The notes under the pieces are model-generated. The model was not told the origin of the DNA, did no database searches, and saw only the letters and a program-made list of their open reading frames with translations. A program made the position numbers and the translations under genes. Shown one piece after another: positions 54,770-64,000 of a DNA stretch of 64,000 nucleotides (positions within the stretch are counted from its first letter, which is position 1; the number at the start of each line of letters is the position of its first letter). Origin of the DNA: Atriophallophorus winterbourni (lineage: Eukaryota > Platyhelminthes > Trematoda > Plagiorchiida > Microphallidae); NCBI GenBank assembly GCA_013407085.1, contig JACCGJ010002762.1, positions 1 through 64,000 on the forward strand. The letters are read 5' to 3'.

Positions 54770-55960
54770 ATTGAAGATCGGCGTTCCAACATTAGTAAAA
54801 CCGAGATATAACCGACGTAACTTGTGCAGGTTGATCACCTGTTTCGGTATCATTCTTACACGCACATCATTCAAAAGTACATCTAATTTAGTGCAGAATA
54901 GGAAAATCGGTGAAGATGAAAGAATAATTTCTTCCGATGTAACCGCGTTATTCACATCAATCGACCAAACACTCGCAAAACAGATCATATCAGCGTTGCT
55001 CCACCATAAAAGGAACTAACCACGACGGAAGTCGAATAACATGAGATAGTTTTATATAATTGGTCGAGCTGTGTCTCCAGATACACTTCAAGTTCAATGG
55101 TAAATTTTACTAATAGATTCGAGGAACACCGATGGGATCATCAATTTCCAGCCCATTAGCAGAAGCAGTTGTTCAAATTTTGGAACGGATAGTTCTATCA
55201 ATGTTACAGCCAAAGTTAAAGATCCGCTATGTGGCTGACACATTTAGGATCATGAAGAAAACTGTACTGAACTGAACGAATCGCATCGACTACTGAACTG
55301 TGTATTCAGGGGAAACGAATTTAGCAGAGAAACTGAAGTTGACGGCTACCTGGCATTCCAGGACGTTCAAGTGAGACAAACAAGTGAAGGAAAATTGGAT
55401 AACAGTGTCTACAGGAAGAATACACACAGGGATCATATCTTTAAATTTCTTAGCAAACACCCGACCAGCCATAAACGCAGTTGCGTTAAAACCTATTCAA
55501 AGGAGCAGCAACACATTGTAGCACATGGGAACTAAGAACACAAGACGAAGAATACCTGTTCAGAAGAATGTATACACAAGAAGCTTCTTACTACGCATCA
55601 AGTTTAGCGGTGCCTAACAAAGAAACGATGACGAGAACAGAGTCATTGACTTCAATACATGTTTATCAATTCGAGGACCAATTCAATTGGGACAATGCGA
55701 AGATTTTAACCAAAGAAAACAACCGACGAGCGAGAAACGTGGCACTCAACAACGACATCAATTAACCAACAACTCCAATTGGCTGCATCTATGGAAGAAG
55801 AAAAATGTAAAATTTAAATTCCACGAACCACCATTAGTGATGGCGAACGGAGAGACGGGCCTTATAGAAACCAATGAATACCAATTACAAGTCACTTCGA
55901 AAGAAGCTTTACTGATGATGTCATCTAGCTTGATGTCTAAACATCCAACAACAACTACAC
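54770..55960 (+). mobile_element. Penelope-like element RT, decayed
   Basis: Frames in order: YNRRNLCRLITCFGIILTRT, DERIISSDVTALFTSIDQTL (the SFDVxxLFTN block), GTPMGSSISSPLAEAVVQIL, PKLKIRYVADTFRIMK (for YVDDTF), FQDVQVRQTSEGKLDNSVYR and KHPTSHKRSCVKTYSK. The C-terminal part has NRRARNVALNND. At least four frameshifts. The C-terminal GIY-YIG domain was not found. The element sits in the 8.3-kb intron of the EGF/TSP1 gene, on the opposite strand. Confidence 0.8.
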
Positions 55961-56999
55961 AAGCTCGGTGAATACCATCCGGAGCTACTTATATTCTCCT
56001 CTTTTAGTACAGTCCAACCTGATTCAGTTTCTATGCTCATTTCTTGAACCACCGATTTATAACCAGAAATGACTTGTGCCTTACTACGGAAGATTTTATT
56101 TGTATCTGAGGGAAATTATCGTTCATATTGTTCACTCAACAAACATAATATTCATGTTGCAAAGAAATTACAGTGCGATCGATTAGAGCACATTTTGGGC
56201 AAATTTTCGCTTCTGAAACGGAAACTTCTTCAGACCAACGATTACAGTCAAGATAGGGAACATGACTAATTCGCATTCTAACCACTACTTGACCTGATCG
56301 TTAAGCAGCCTATAACATGCCTAAGCGCTGTCAAGTCGCGTTTGCTTGACCAAGTTCACTGCCTAATACAATCTGGTACAAGGTCGTTAATCACTGTGGT
56401 CTAAGTGTGTAAAAGTGGATAGCTATTAGGGATAAGGTTAAAAAATTGAATCAGAAAGAGAAGGCGTATCAATTTCAGCCACGAGATTCGAGGGAATATC
56501 AATCCCTTATTTGCTGATCTAGACAATGCGATAATGTTATGGCGCGGTATTAAACCGTATGGTGAATTCATACATGGAGATGAGTTTGAAATTGCTAAGG
56601 CAGGTCAACTTGTGTTCAATAAATTGTAGACATCTTCACAATCTGGCGATCAGCAGTGATTCAAAAGCAAGTTGCAAATATCCATCTTATGCCTAATAGT
56701 TCATGAGTTTTCTAAATCAATTCTTCGGTCTTAACCGCACTAATTATGCACTTTTTCACATGTAAGCCACAATGTCAAGTGACCCAGACCGTGTTCACTT
56801 TTATCAGATTGTTGTGAATACAAATCGACCACTGATTCTTGTCATGTCGACGTGATTTGACGTATCCTGGTCTTATTTTAGTCTGCTTAGCAGTGAAGTA
56901 AAAACAGAGGTGGTCGATGGAATGCTACGTAGTCATGTTCACATCAAACTAGGACAGACAAGGTTTCTATGCCAGATGCAAAAGGTTACCCAAACACTG
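55961..56999. other. Intron of the EGF/TSP1 gene
   Basis: 56190-56280 (CGCTTCTGAAACGGAAACTTC and TTCGCATTCTAACCACTACTTGACC) resembles 51290-51370 and may be the PLE 3' region. The rest is unassigned. Confidence 0.4.
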
Positions 57000-57480
57000 C
57001 TCTAACCGACTGCACTCGAATTAGAACGTTAGAAAAATATACCAACGTGCAACCAAACTCGTAAGTGGTTTCCGGAAACTAACGTACGAGGAACGATTGC
57101 AAAAACTGAGACTCCTCACTCACATTTCAAGAATCCTTCAGAGTGATGTGATACTATCATACAAAATATTAACTACCCCACATTATCCTTTAAAACGTTT
57201 ATTCAAATACCGTGAGTCACAACATACACGCATCCACTCAGCGACACTACAAATTCCTCACCCCCGTATCAGCTGTCACTGATATTATTATTATTATGTA
57301 CCTGTCTGTTTCCTAAGGAATGCCCCTATCCCGAAACTTTGTCATCGCTCCCAGGGCCAAAACTTGGACACTTTTTTGTTGCATAACGATTTGACGATAC
57401 CTGCGTATTGATTCATGGTAAGTATTCAACAGTACCATGCGTGACATTACCTGATTATTTTTTATTACCTTTTCTTAAAC
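57000..57480 (+). mobile_element. LINE-A 3' fragment
   Basis: RATKLVSGFRKLTYEERLQK, LSYKILTTPHYPLKRLFKYR and TRIHSATLQIPHPRISCH are the last coding blocks, nearest to the copy at 43230-43480. The 3' UTR is decayed (ATGATATGATAATTGTGAAAC at 57490). Confidence 0.75.
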
Positions 57481-57980
57481 AAATATTTGCTATGATATGA
57501 TAATTGTGAAACTGTGCTTTTCATGACCATAAATAATGCGAAACATTCTTGACTGTTCGTGATCATAAGATCATTGGAATCCACGATTGATAACTCACTC
57601 TAGTGCAATCGAGTGTGGGTAGAGCCACTGCAGTATCGCGCTGCACGTGAAAGAGAGCAGCAAAGGGTACCGTGTTTGATATCTCGGGTGTTATGTCGAA
57701 AAATTCCACTAACACATGGGCGCAGTAATGGCATCAGCCGGACTAAAAAACATGCGAACGCGCAAGAACTTGATTTTAAAAGAATTGCATAAGAATGTCA
57801 AGTAGAAACCTGTCTATAAACAACAGCAGATGGAAAAACTGAGCAGCTATCAAATCGTGACGTGCTGTGCGGACGCATATATTTGTGCTCTTATACTTTG
57901 GATTTATTTCCTTACTCGTTTATCTAAGCTGGAGGGTTCATATATCCTTGAACTCGTCTTAATTTGCTCTTTCGGAATAT

Positions 57981-60345
57981 ACCCGTTTCAAATTCCAGAA
58001 AGGTGAATTCTTGAAAATACAATTTTCAAGTTTTAACCCAAATTTACCGACGCGTGCAATAGCCCTGGTGATTCAGAATATTGTTCCTGTTCGAATACTG
58101 TTGAGAAGGTCACATCATTTCGAATTGAGTGATAGTTTTTCAACTCTATCAGATCGAAACTCGTTCAACCGCACCACTTTTATCCAACTCGTTCGCATTT
58201 TACCGCTTGGATCGCGTCACTCCGATCCAACACATTCACTTCACCAGTAGCTACTGATCGATAAACAACTGCACTCATCACTCGTTGGATTGTAACAATT
58301 ACGCGAAGGATGACCTTGATGCCCAGGACAAAGAAGGCAGCACGTGATGCGTGTCAAATGTGTAACAAAGGGGTAAGTGCCAGATCCAACGTAGTTAAAT
58401 GTTTTAGCTGTTTGGGTAAAATACATACCAAATGTGATAAAGCCCTAACGCAGGAAATGATATCTTTTATTAACAACGTTGATTTACCCGGCGCTTGCTA
58501 CATATGTTGTGCATGTCGAAGTAAATTGCCTAGCGATACGACTACAAATCCTCCCCATGAATCTCGAATAGAGATTTTGGAAAATTGCTATCGAAAACTT
58601 GAGGAAAAATTTAAACCGCTTTTGGTAGATACATTTGCCAATTCAACCCGAAATAAATGTTGCTCAAGACAAAAAGGAAAAGAAAAATACACCAATAACT
58701 GCTCCCTTAACTGAATGTGGTGAGAGCTTATCCGGAGGTAATAAAGATGAACCAATAATACTTTTCTTGTGTTTTGAAAATCGGAGAATGAACGATATTA
58801 ACTTTGGAGCGGTTGACCTCAGTTTCACACCTGATTTGTCTCCATCGAGTAGAGCTGATGGGAAATTCGGAGTGGTTGAAGTGGTCAACAAAACAGTGAT
58901 CGTCCTTGAGGTGTGCGAGACGTTAGAACCGAAAACGCGATTTGGCAATGCAATTCCCCTAGACTCTAAGTTCGAGACGACCTATCCCCGTGCATCTCAT
59001 TGTTGACGATCTGATGAAACACTTCGAGAATAATCAGTTGCTTTCGAGGAACCAGCATGGATTCAGACGAAATTATTCCTGTTTGTCTAATTTACTGGTA
59101 ACGCTAGATGATTGGACAAAATCGGTAGATAAAGGACAAGCAATACACGCGTGCTACTTGGATATTTCAAAAGCATTCGATCGTGTTGACCATTCCCTAC
59201 TACTGCAGAAGCTTGAAAGGCTTGGTATCACTGGAAAGTTGCTGAATTGGCTAAATGACTACCTAACAAATCGCACTAACCAGTACGTGTTGATGGTGCA
59301 TTATCCAAACCAATTGCAGCAACTAGCGGAGTTCCCCAAGGCTCAGTCCTTGGTCCGATCCTCTTTCTGGTTTATGTCAATGAAATACCGGAAATTGTTC
59401 GATGTAACATTTCGTTATTTGCGGACGACATAAAGATTTGGCGCAGCATTCGTAGTCCAGAAGACTGTCTGCTATTACAAAAGGATCTTGATAGGCTTCA
59501 CAGCTGGTCGTTGGAGAACAAACTGCCGTTTAACTTCAACAAATGCAGGATCATGAATGTGGGGAATCGAGTAGAGTTCACATATCACATAGGCTCGCAT
59601 ACCCTTGAAAATTGCAGTGAAGAAAAAGATTTGGGTGTCTGGATATGCTCCAGTTTAAAAACATCACTTCAAACTAACAGTGTCTTTAAAAAAGCAACAC
59701 GTGTTCTAAATCTACTCAAACGTGTATTTGGGAAATTTTCGCCCAAGATATTCCCAAGGATCATGAATACATACTTGAGACCAGTCATGGAATACAGTGT
59801 GCAGTCATGGTCTCCGTGGCTCAAGAGGGATGTGGAACTTATGCAGCGAATCTATCACCACTCAACAAAACTAGTTCTTAGCATCCAAAACAAACCATAT
59901 AAAGAAAGGATAGCTCAACTGAATCTGGTCGACATTCCCTATCGACGAATCAAAGGAGACCTTATCTTACTTTACAAAACATTTCTTACCCCGAACCATC
60001 CCTTACAGGATTTATTCACGCAAAGGGATACGAGAAATTATGGGACTCATGAATATGTGCTGATCGTACCCCATCCCCGCCTGAACTGTAGAAGGTATTT
60101 TTACTCTATCCGTGTCTGTTTTATTTGGAACAGTTTACCTTCAACCGTTGCTCACGCCACTAACTTGCATGACTTTAAAACGAAATTAGACGAATTTTTA
60201 TTGCATTATTTGTTTCCAGAACACTTATATACTGTTTAATCTATGTTCTTATATTGTTTATACACTTAAATTTCAATTTTTACCATCCTATGGTTGTTGT
60301 TAAGCTTGTTGCTTTTTAGACCATTAAAAACCTTGAATTACCTTG
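57981..60345 (+). mobile_element. LINE-A, ORF1 joined to RT (endonuclease deleted)
   Basis: ORF1 at 58310-58714 has a PHD-like finger: ACQMCNKG, VVKCFSCLGKIHTKCDK and CYICCACRSKL, the usual ORF1 of CR1-type LINEs. A frameshift leads to LTECGESLSGGNKDEPI and further ORF1-like residues to about 58985. The sequence then jumps into RT at HLIVDDLMKHFENNQLLSRN: the whole endonuclease and RT start are missing. RT continues ACYLDISKAFDRVDHS, one frameshift near 59280, SGVPQGSVLGPILFLVYVNE and ISLFADDIKIW in the shifted frame, then an uninterrupted 242-codon stretch 59511-60239 to the natural stop. The 3' UTR ends in TAGACCATTAAAAACCTTGA. It is the least decayed LINE-A 3' end in the window. Confidence 0.88.
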
Positions 60346-61214
60346 AAAAGTGATTTGCAACATAATTGTTAATTCTTTCAATTACCAGCAGTAATTTTCA
60401 AAAGAATTGAGCTATTATGGATGTTGTTCAACTTATTTGTTCTAAATCTCTTACACAGAACGATTATTACCAAATAAATGGCCTGGGCAGAATCATAAAT
60501 AAGCATCCATGGAATTTTCGAGTTTTATAACGATCAACGCGTTATACACATTCGAGAAACGGTGATAGATTATTATGGGCATGTGCAAGTTTGATTTAGT
60601 TGTAATCCATAGCAAAGGTTTTTTATCTAGCTTTCGTTGCTGTGATGCTGGAAGTTATCGTCGACAAAATGTTTACACCTTTTGGACACAAAATTGGGAA
60701 CCTATTAACTACCACCTGATGCAAACGCAATGCCCACTGTTCATTGATACCTGTATAAAATTGGTTGTATTACCACGAGAAAATTGAATCCGTTCGCTCC
60801 AAATGTGTTTATTTCATTGTCAATGATACACGTGTTCAAATTGAAGCTAATTAATTAATTAATTAATTAGTTGAATTAATTGAATTCCGTTCAGGTTGTC
60901 CATCACTAACCGCTTCCGAAGTAGCTGTCTTAAACGGTGTTCATGTAGGTGTACTAAAAACGATTTTTTTGCGGGTTTTCGGTTGTTGGCATCGGTCTTT
61001 ACGACGACAACTACTCTGCTGTTGAATCGGAGGGTGATCGTATGAACCGAGAGCTTATGGTTGGCACTCTTTGTTGTTGCGTTTCTAAAAATTGCCCTCG
61101 CCAGTTGCTTTTACTTCAGAACAACTAATGTTCACATACCCACTTAATCAGGTAAAGCAAACATTTAGAGCTACCTTTTGGGTTTCGAGACTCAATGTAG
61201 TTTGTGCAATGTCT
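60346..61214. other. Intron of the EGF/TSP1 gene
   Basis: Contains a short (TTAA)n run at 60849-60870. No gene recognised; the 70-codon plus frame at 60575 has no known domain. Confidence 0.4.
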
Positions 61215-61425
61215 GTTGTTGACATCCTTCAGTCGATGTCGACCGTAGATGTTTATCAAAAGTGCATATTGGTTTCATGTTTCGCAGGGTATCAATTGAT
61301 TACATAATCTGATTCGCTAGGAACAATCTCTCCCGCAACGCTCACAATGATCGGCAGTACTTAGCCAATCAACGGCAGTTACATGCTGACGGCGTGATCT
61401 GCGTTCCGCAGCCGTATCTGTTTTT
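61215..61425 (-). mobile_element. LINE-B 3' end, outer copy
   Basis: Minus strand: RRNADHAVSM region, CRRSL..GRDCS-like finger and the 3' UTR (CTACGGTCGACATCGACTGA). Its left part runs up to the CAA tail of the next LINE-B, so two 3' ends are stacked in the same orientation. Confidence 0.6.
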
Positions 61426-61990
61426 GTTGTTGCGTTGTTGGCCTCCTTCGGTCGATGTTGACCATGGAAGTACATCACAATCGCATGAATTTTCATGTTC
61501 TACAGCTTTTTGAATGACTAAACAGTCCTGTTTGGGAGGAACATTCTCTCCCGCAGCGCTTTCAACGATAGTCAGAACTCATCTGTAAGGCGTCAGTTGC
61601 ACGCTGGCGGCGTGATCTGCGTTCAGCAGCCAAGGGTTGTATCTGCTCCTCCCCAGCTTGCAGAAGGCGCTTTACACAATGCTTCCAATGTGAGCGGTCA
61701 AGCGCAAGTTCTTTCCAACTCGCCGGGTCAATGCCAAGAGCTTTCATATCTCTTTTGCAAACGTCTTTGTACCGAAAGTGCAGTCTGCCCAATTGTCGTC
61801 TTCCTAATTGCAACTCACCATAGAGTAGATCTTTCGGAATACGACCATTTTCTATTCCGTAGACATGACCAAGCCACCGCAGGTGGCGTCGTCGCAATAG
61901 GGTGAACATGCTCTGTCGACCAGCTTTTGAAAGCACTTCAGCATAAGTCACTCTGTCCATCCGTATCGGTATCCTGTAATTAATCTTCAT
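61426..61990 (-). mobile_element. LINE-B 3' half, well preserved
   Basis: The minus frame is open for 142 codons: RMDRVTYAEVLSKAGRQSMF, LLRRRHLRWLGHVYGIENGR, IPKDLLYGELQLGRRQLGRL, HFRYKDVCKRDMKALGIDPA, SWKELALDRSHWKHCVKRLL and a basic stretch. After a stop and shift comes CGRECSSQTGLFSHSKSCRT, the C-terminal finger. The 3' UTR ends in GGCCAACAACGCAACAACAA. Confidence 0.82.
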
Positions 61991-62564
61991 AGTTGAAAGG
62001 TATTAAGCTCATCCTCGAGGATAGTATAATACTACATGTTTGGTCTTGATTGTCTTGAGCACTCTCATAAGAATTCATCACGATCCCTTTCGTTGCGTGT
62101 CCTCAAACGACTTAATGTCTGATTTTCCAGTATACTGTCCAGCATACTTTGAAGAATAATCAATAAATATCTAATTGTGATTTAACGGAAACACTATAAA
62201 TCACGTAGTCAGTCAAGTCTGCGTGCTGCAACACAACCGATCACACAACCGATTGCTGAACTATCAGCATCAATTTAGCGAACTGCTATGGTAAAGATTC
62301 GTTTGTACGCAGAATAATCACAATCATTCATATTGCGTTAATTGATTATATATTTTAATTAAATGGGAACGTGCACAAAAGACCACTACCAAATCAAAGT
62401 CAAAACCACAGTCAGCGTTTTCACATTTCTCATCAAACGCTCATTCGCTTTACCCACAGTTGAAAATATTTACCATGTATCAATTACTAACCACTTCGTT
62501 TTTGGATTGAAAGTTTTCCAAATTTCGTAATTCTAAATGTGTAACAACAACAACAACAACTCAC
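61991..62564. other. Intron of the EGF/TSP1 gene
   Basis: No gene. A (CAA)n run at 62544-62560 lies against the exon donor. Confidence 0.4.
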
Positions 62565-63049
62565 CCCCTTTCGCAACAGAATTTAGTTCACACTTCCCTC
62601 GATTGTCTTGCAACCCACACAACCAATTTCCACTAGCTGCAGCGTAGTCATCCATGTCGTAGAATGGTAAATAAATCCCCTCAGGCCAGTTCGCATACAT
62701 GTAATTTTCCTTCTTACTGATTGCTCCTCTGATTGGATGTTCACAGGCGTTAAACTTCACGTTGCATGTTGCTCCGGTGAATCCGGTTTTGCAACGGCAA
62801 TAACTGGTCTCTGATAAAGTGACCAATTCGGTAGAATACATGATCGGATCGGTGGTTGGTCGGTGACGTTCCACCAGGTGGAAACAAGCTTCTGTTCCTA
62901 TTTGGGAGCACAGTGATATTCCCGGACAGCGAACACGCCATATTCTCGGTGTGATCATGGTGGCGTTTTTGATGAGGAACGATTTCAGATGACATCCACG
63001 ATAACCATCACGAACTGTCCATTCGTAGGCGGAAGACATGCATTGGCAA
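62565..63049 (-). CDS. EGF/TSP1 membrane protein, upstream exon (EGF-like)
   Basis: Acceptor CACGCCTTTCAG|TTGCCAATGC; the codon is split after its second base. It has CQCMSSAYEWTVRDGYRGCH and then a first EGF-like domain (RCPGISLCSQIGTEACFHLV, SYCRCKTGFTGATC) and the start of a second (ACEHP, WLCGLQDNRGKCELN). It ends GTTGCGAAAGGGG|GTGAGTTG in phase 1, which joins in frame to the exon 8.3 kb away. Exons coding for the N-terminus and signal peptide must lie beyond the window end. The 485-nt exon has no internal stop. Confidence 0.85.
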
Positions 63050-64000
63050 CTGAAAGGCGTGAAGGGCACAGAATTTGAAGTCGGTTTGAAGTAAAGGGAA
63101 AACTATTAAAAGGTTTACTTCCACCGCGGAAACCCAAGGATGATACAACTTAGTTGTAGTTGGTCTTCATCTGTGAATGTCATTCACGGACGTATATCGC
63201 AAATGCATGATGGTCCCATACGCTACACCGCCTCATACGTCAATACAGTCTGCTTCGGTAGTGAAAATCTTGTTCCCAACATTCACATCGATAATTTGTG
63301 ATGAGTTGTAAATGGCCGATTGACAACATTCGGATGTTGTCGACGTGATCTCAAATCAGCAGCCGAATGAAAAATCTGTACTTCCACTGCTAGAATATGA
63401 CGCTACAACTTGTCTCCACATAAAGCGGTGAAGAGCAATTTTGCTCCATATCGTATGGGCAATGACCAGAGATGTGTTACCTTTTTTAATGAAAGTCTTT
63501 ATAACACAATAGTGTTGGCACATAATTTTACTCAATATGCGTATGTTTACATCGGTATCTCGCAAGATCTTTGTATTATCACTGGCAAATTTGTTATCCA
63601 ACTACGTGCCGCTCGTTTTTTGGGAGCGGGGCCTTTGAATCGGCCGTTCTCAAAATTATTTTTTCACCATATTTCTTACAGTTCACATGGAACCTTTTTG
63701 TTTTTAAAACTTTAAACATGTTTCTGTGTAAACAAAGAACGTTTGATACCTCACGCTGTGAAATAATTTATTTATTTAAAAAAATGGGGGATTTGCTGCG
63801 CCGATCAGAAAAATGCGAAAGAAAACGTATACATGAAGAATTTAAAAATCGTGCAGCCAGATATTTTGTCGACTTTCACCACAACGATTGATGCCGCTGT
63901 AGACGAAACCGAAGCTGCTTCGTATTTGAATGTGGCTAGCAATCTTAAATTTTCGCATTAAACTTTAACGTGTTTCTCATATTCGTTATTCGTATCACAA
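63050..64000. other. Upstream intron of the EGF/TSP1 gene, nothing firm
   Basis: Plus-strand frames 63410-63715 and 63571-63891 are open but show no domain. At 63784-63960 a second frame (NLKIVQPDILSTFTTTIDAA then VDETEAASYLNVASNL, with stop) looks protein-like and overlaps the first. Unrecognised. Confidence 0.3.

Overview
The window looks like trematode flatworm DNA, most likely schistosome-like. It is AT-rich and crowded with retroelement remains. It holds CR1-like LINEs (called LINE-A here), a second LINE type with a C-terminal zinc-finger-like tail (LINE-B), a third with a (CTT)n tail (LINE-C), Penelope-like elements (PLEs), a tRNA-derived SINE carrying a hammerhead ribozyme, and one pogo/Tigger DNA transposon. 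The taxonomic call is inference: hammerhead SINEs, PLEs with hammerheads and micro-exon genes are all established for schistosomes, but no marker gene is present.

Two host genes can be supported, both on the minus strand. (1) At 52.1-63.0 kb are three exons with matching splice phases. They encode the C-terminal part of a membrane protein with three EGF-like domains, one thrombospondin type 1 domain, one transmembrane segment and a short tail. Its 8.3-kb intron is full of PLE and LINE insertions. (2) At about 38.7 kb a promoter-like CCAAT/TATA pair precedes an exon coding for a signal peptide that ends in phase 1 at GTGAGT. Below it, over about 32 kb, lie many very short intervals (12-36 nt) bounded by AG acceptors and mostly GTRAGT donors. 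Their lengths are multiples of 3 and they are open in phase 1. Three separate local tandem duplications (890 bp, 608 bp, 1.59 kb) each carry one of them. I propose a micro-exon gene (MEG) for a small secreted protein, with duplicated and in one case transposon-destroyed micro-exons. This is the most interesting system in the window. It is read by eye and needs RNA evidence.

Layout: 0-6.7 kb, LINE-A, LINE-C, PLE and LINE-B remains. 6.7-38.8 kb, the putative MEG, with Tigger (13.1-14.9 kb), LINE-A (20.0-22.4 kb), the SINE with hammerhead (24.1 kb), LINE-B pieces and five PLE-type hammerhead copies of varying decay in or near its introns. 39-51.8 kb, LINE-A and LINE-B copies, several inverted or nested. 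52-63 kb, the EGF/TSP1 gene and its TE-loaded introns. 63-64 kb, nothing firm.

The self-cleaving ribozymes fall into two groups: a SINE type (24.2 kb and 53.3 kb) with complete core and helix I, and a PLE-like type (5.4, 7.7, 12.9, 35.4, 36.3 kb) with a very short palindromic helix III. One SINE fragment at 53.4 kb starts almost exactly at the predicted ribozyme cleavage site, joined head-to-head to a full SINE. All retroelement reading frames seen here are broken, so none is likely autonomous.
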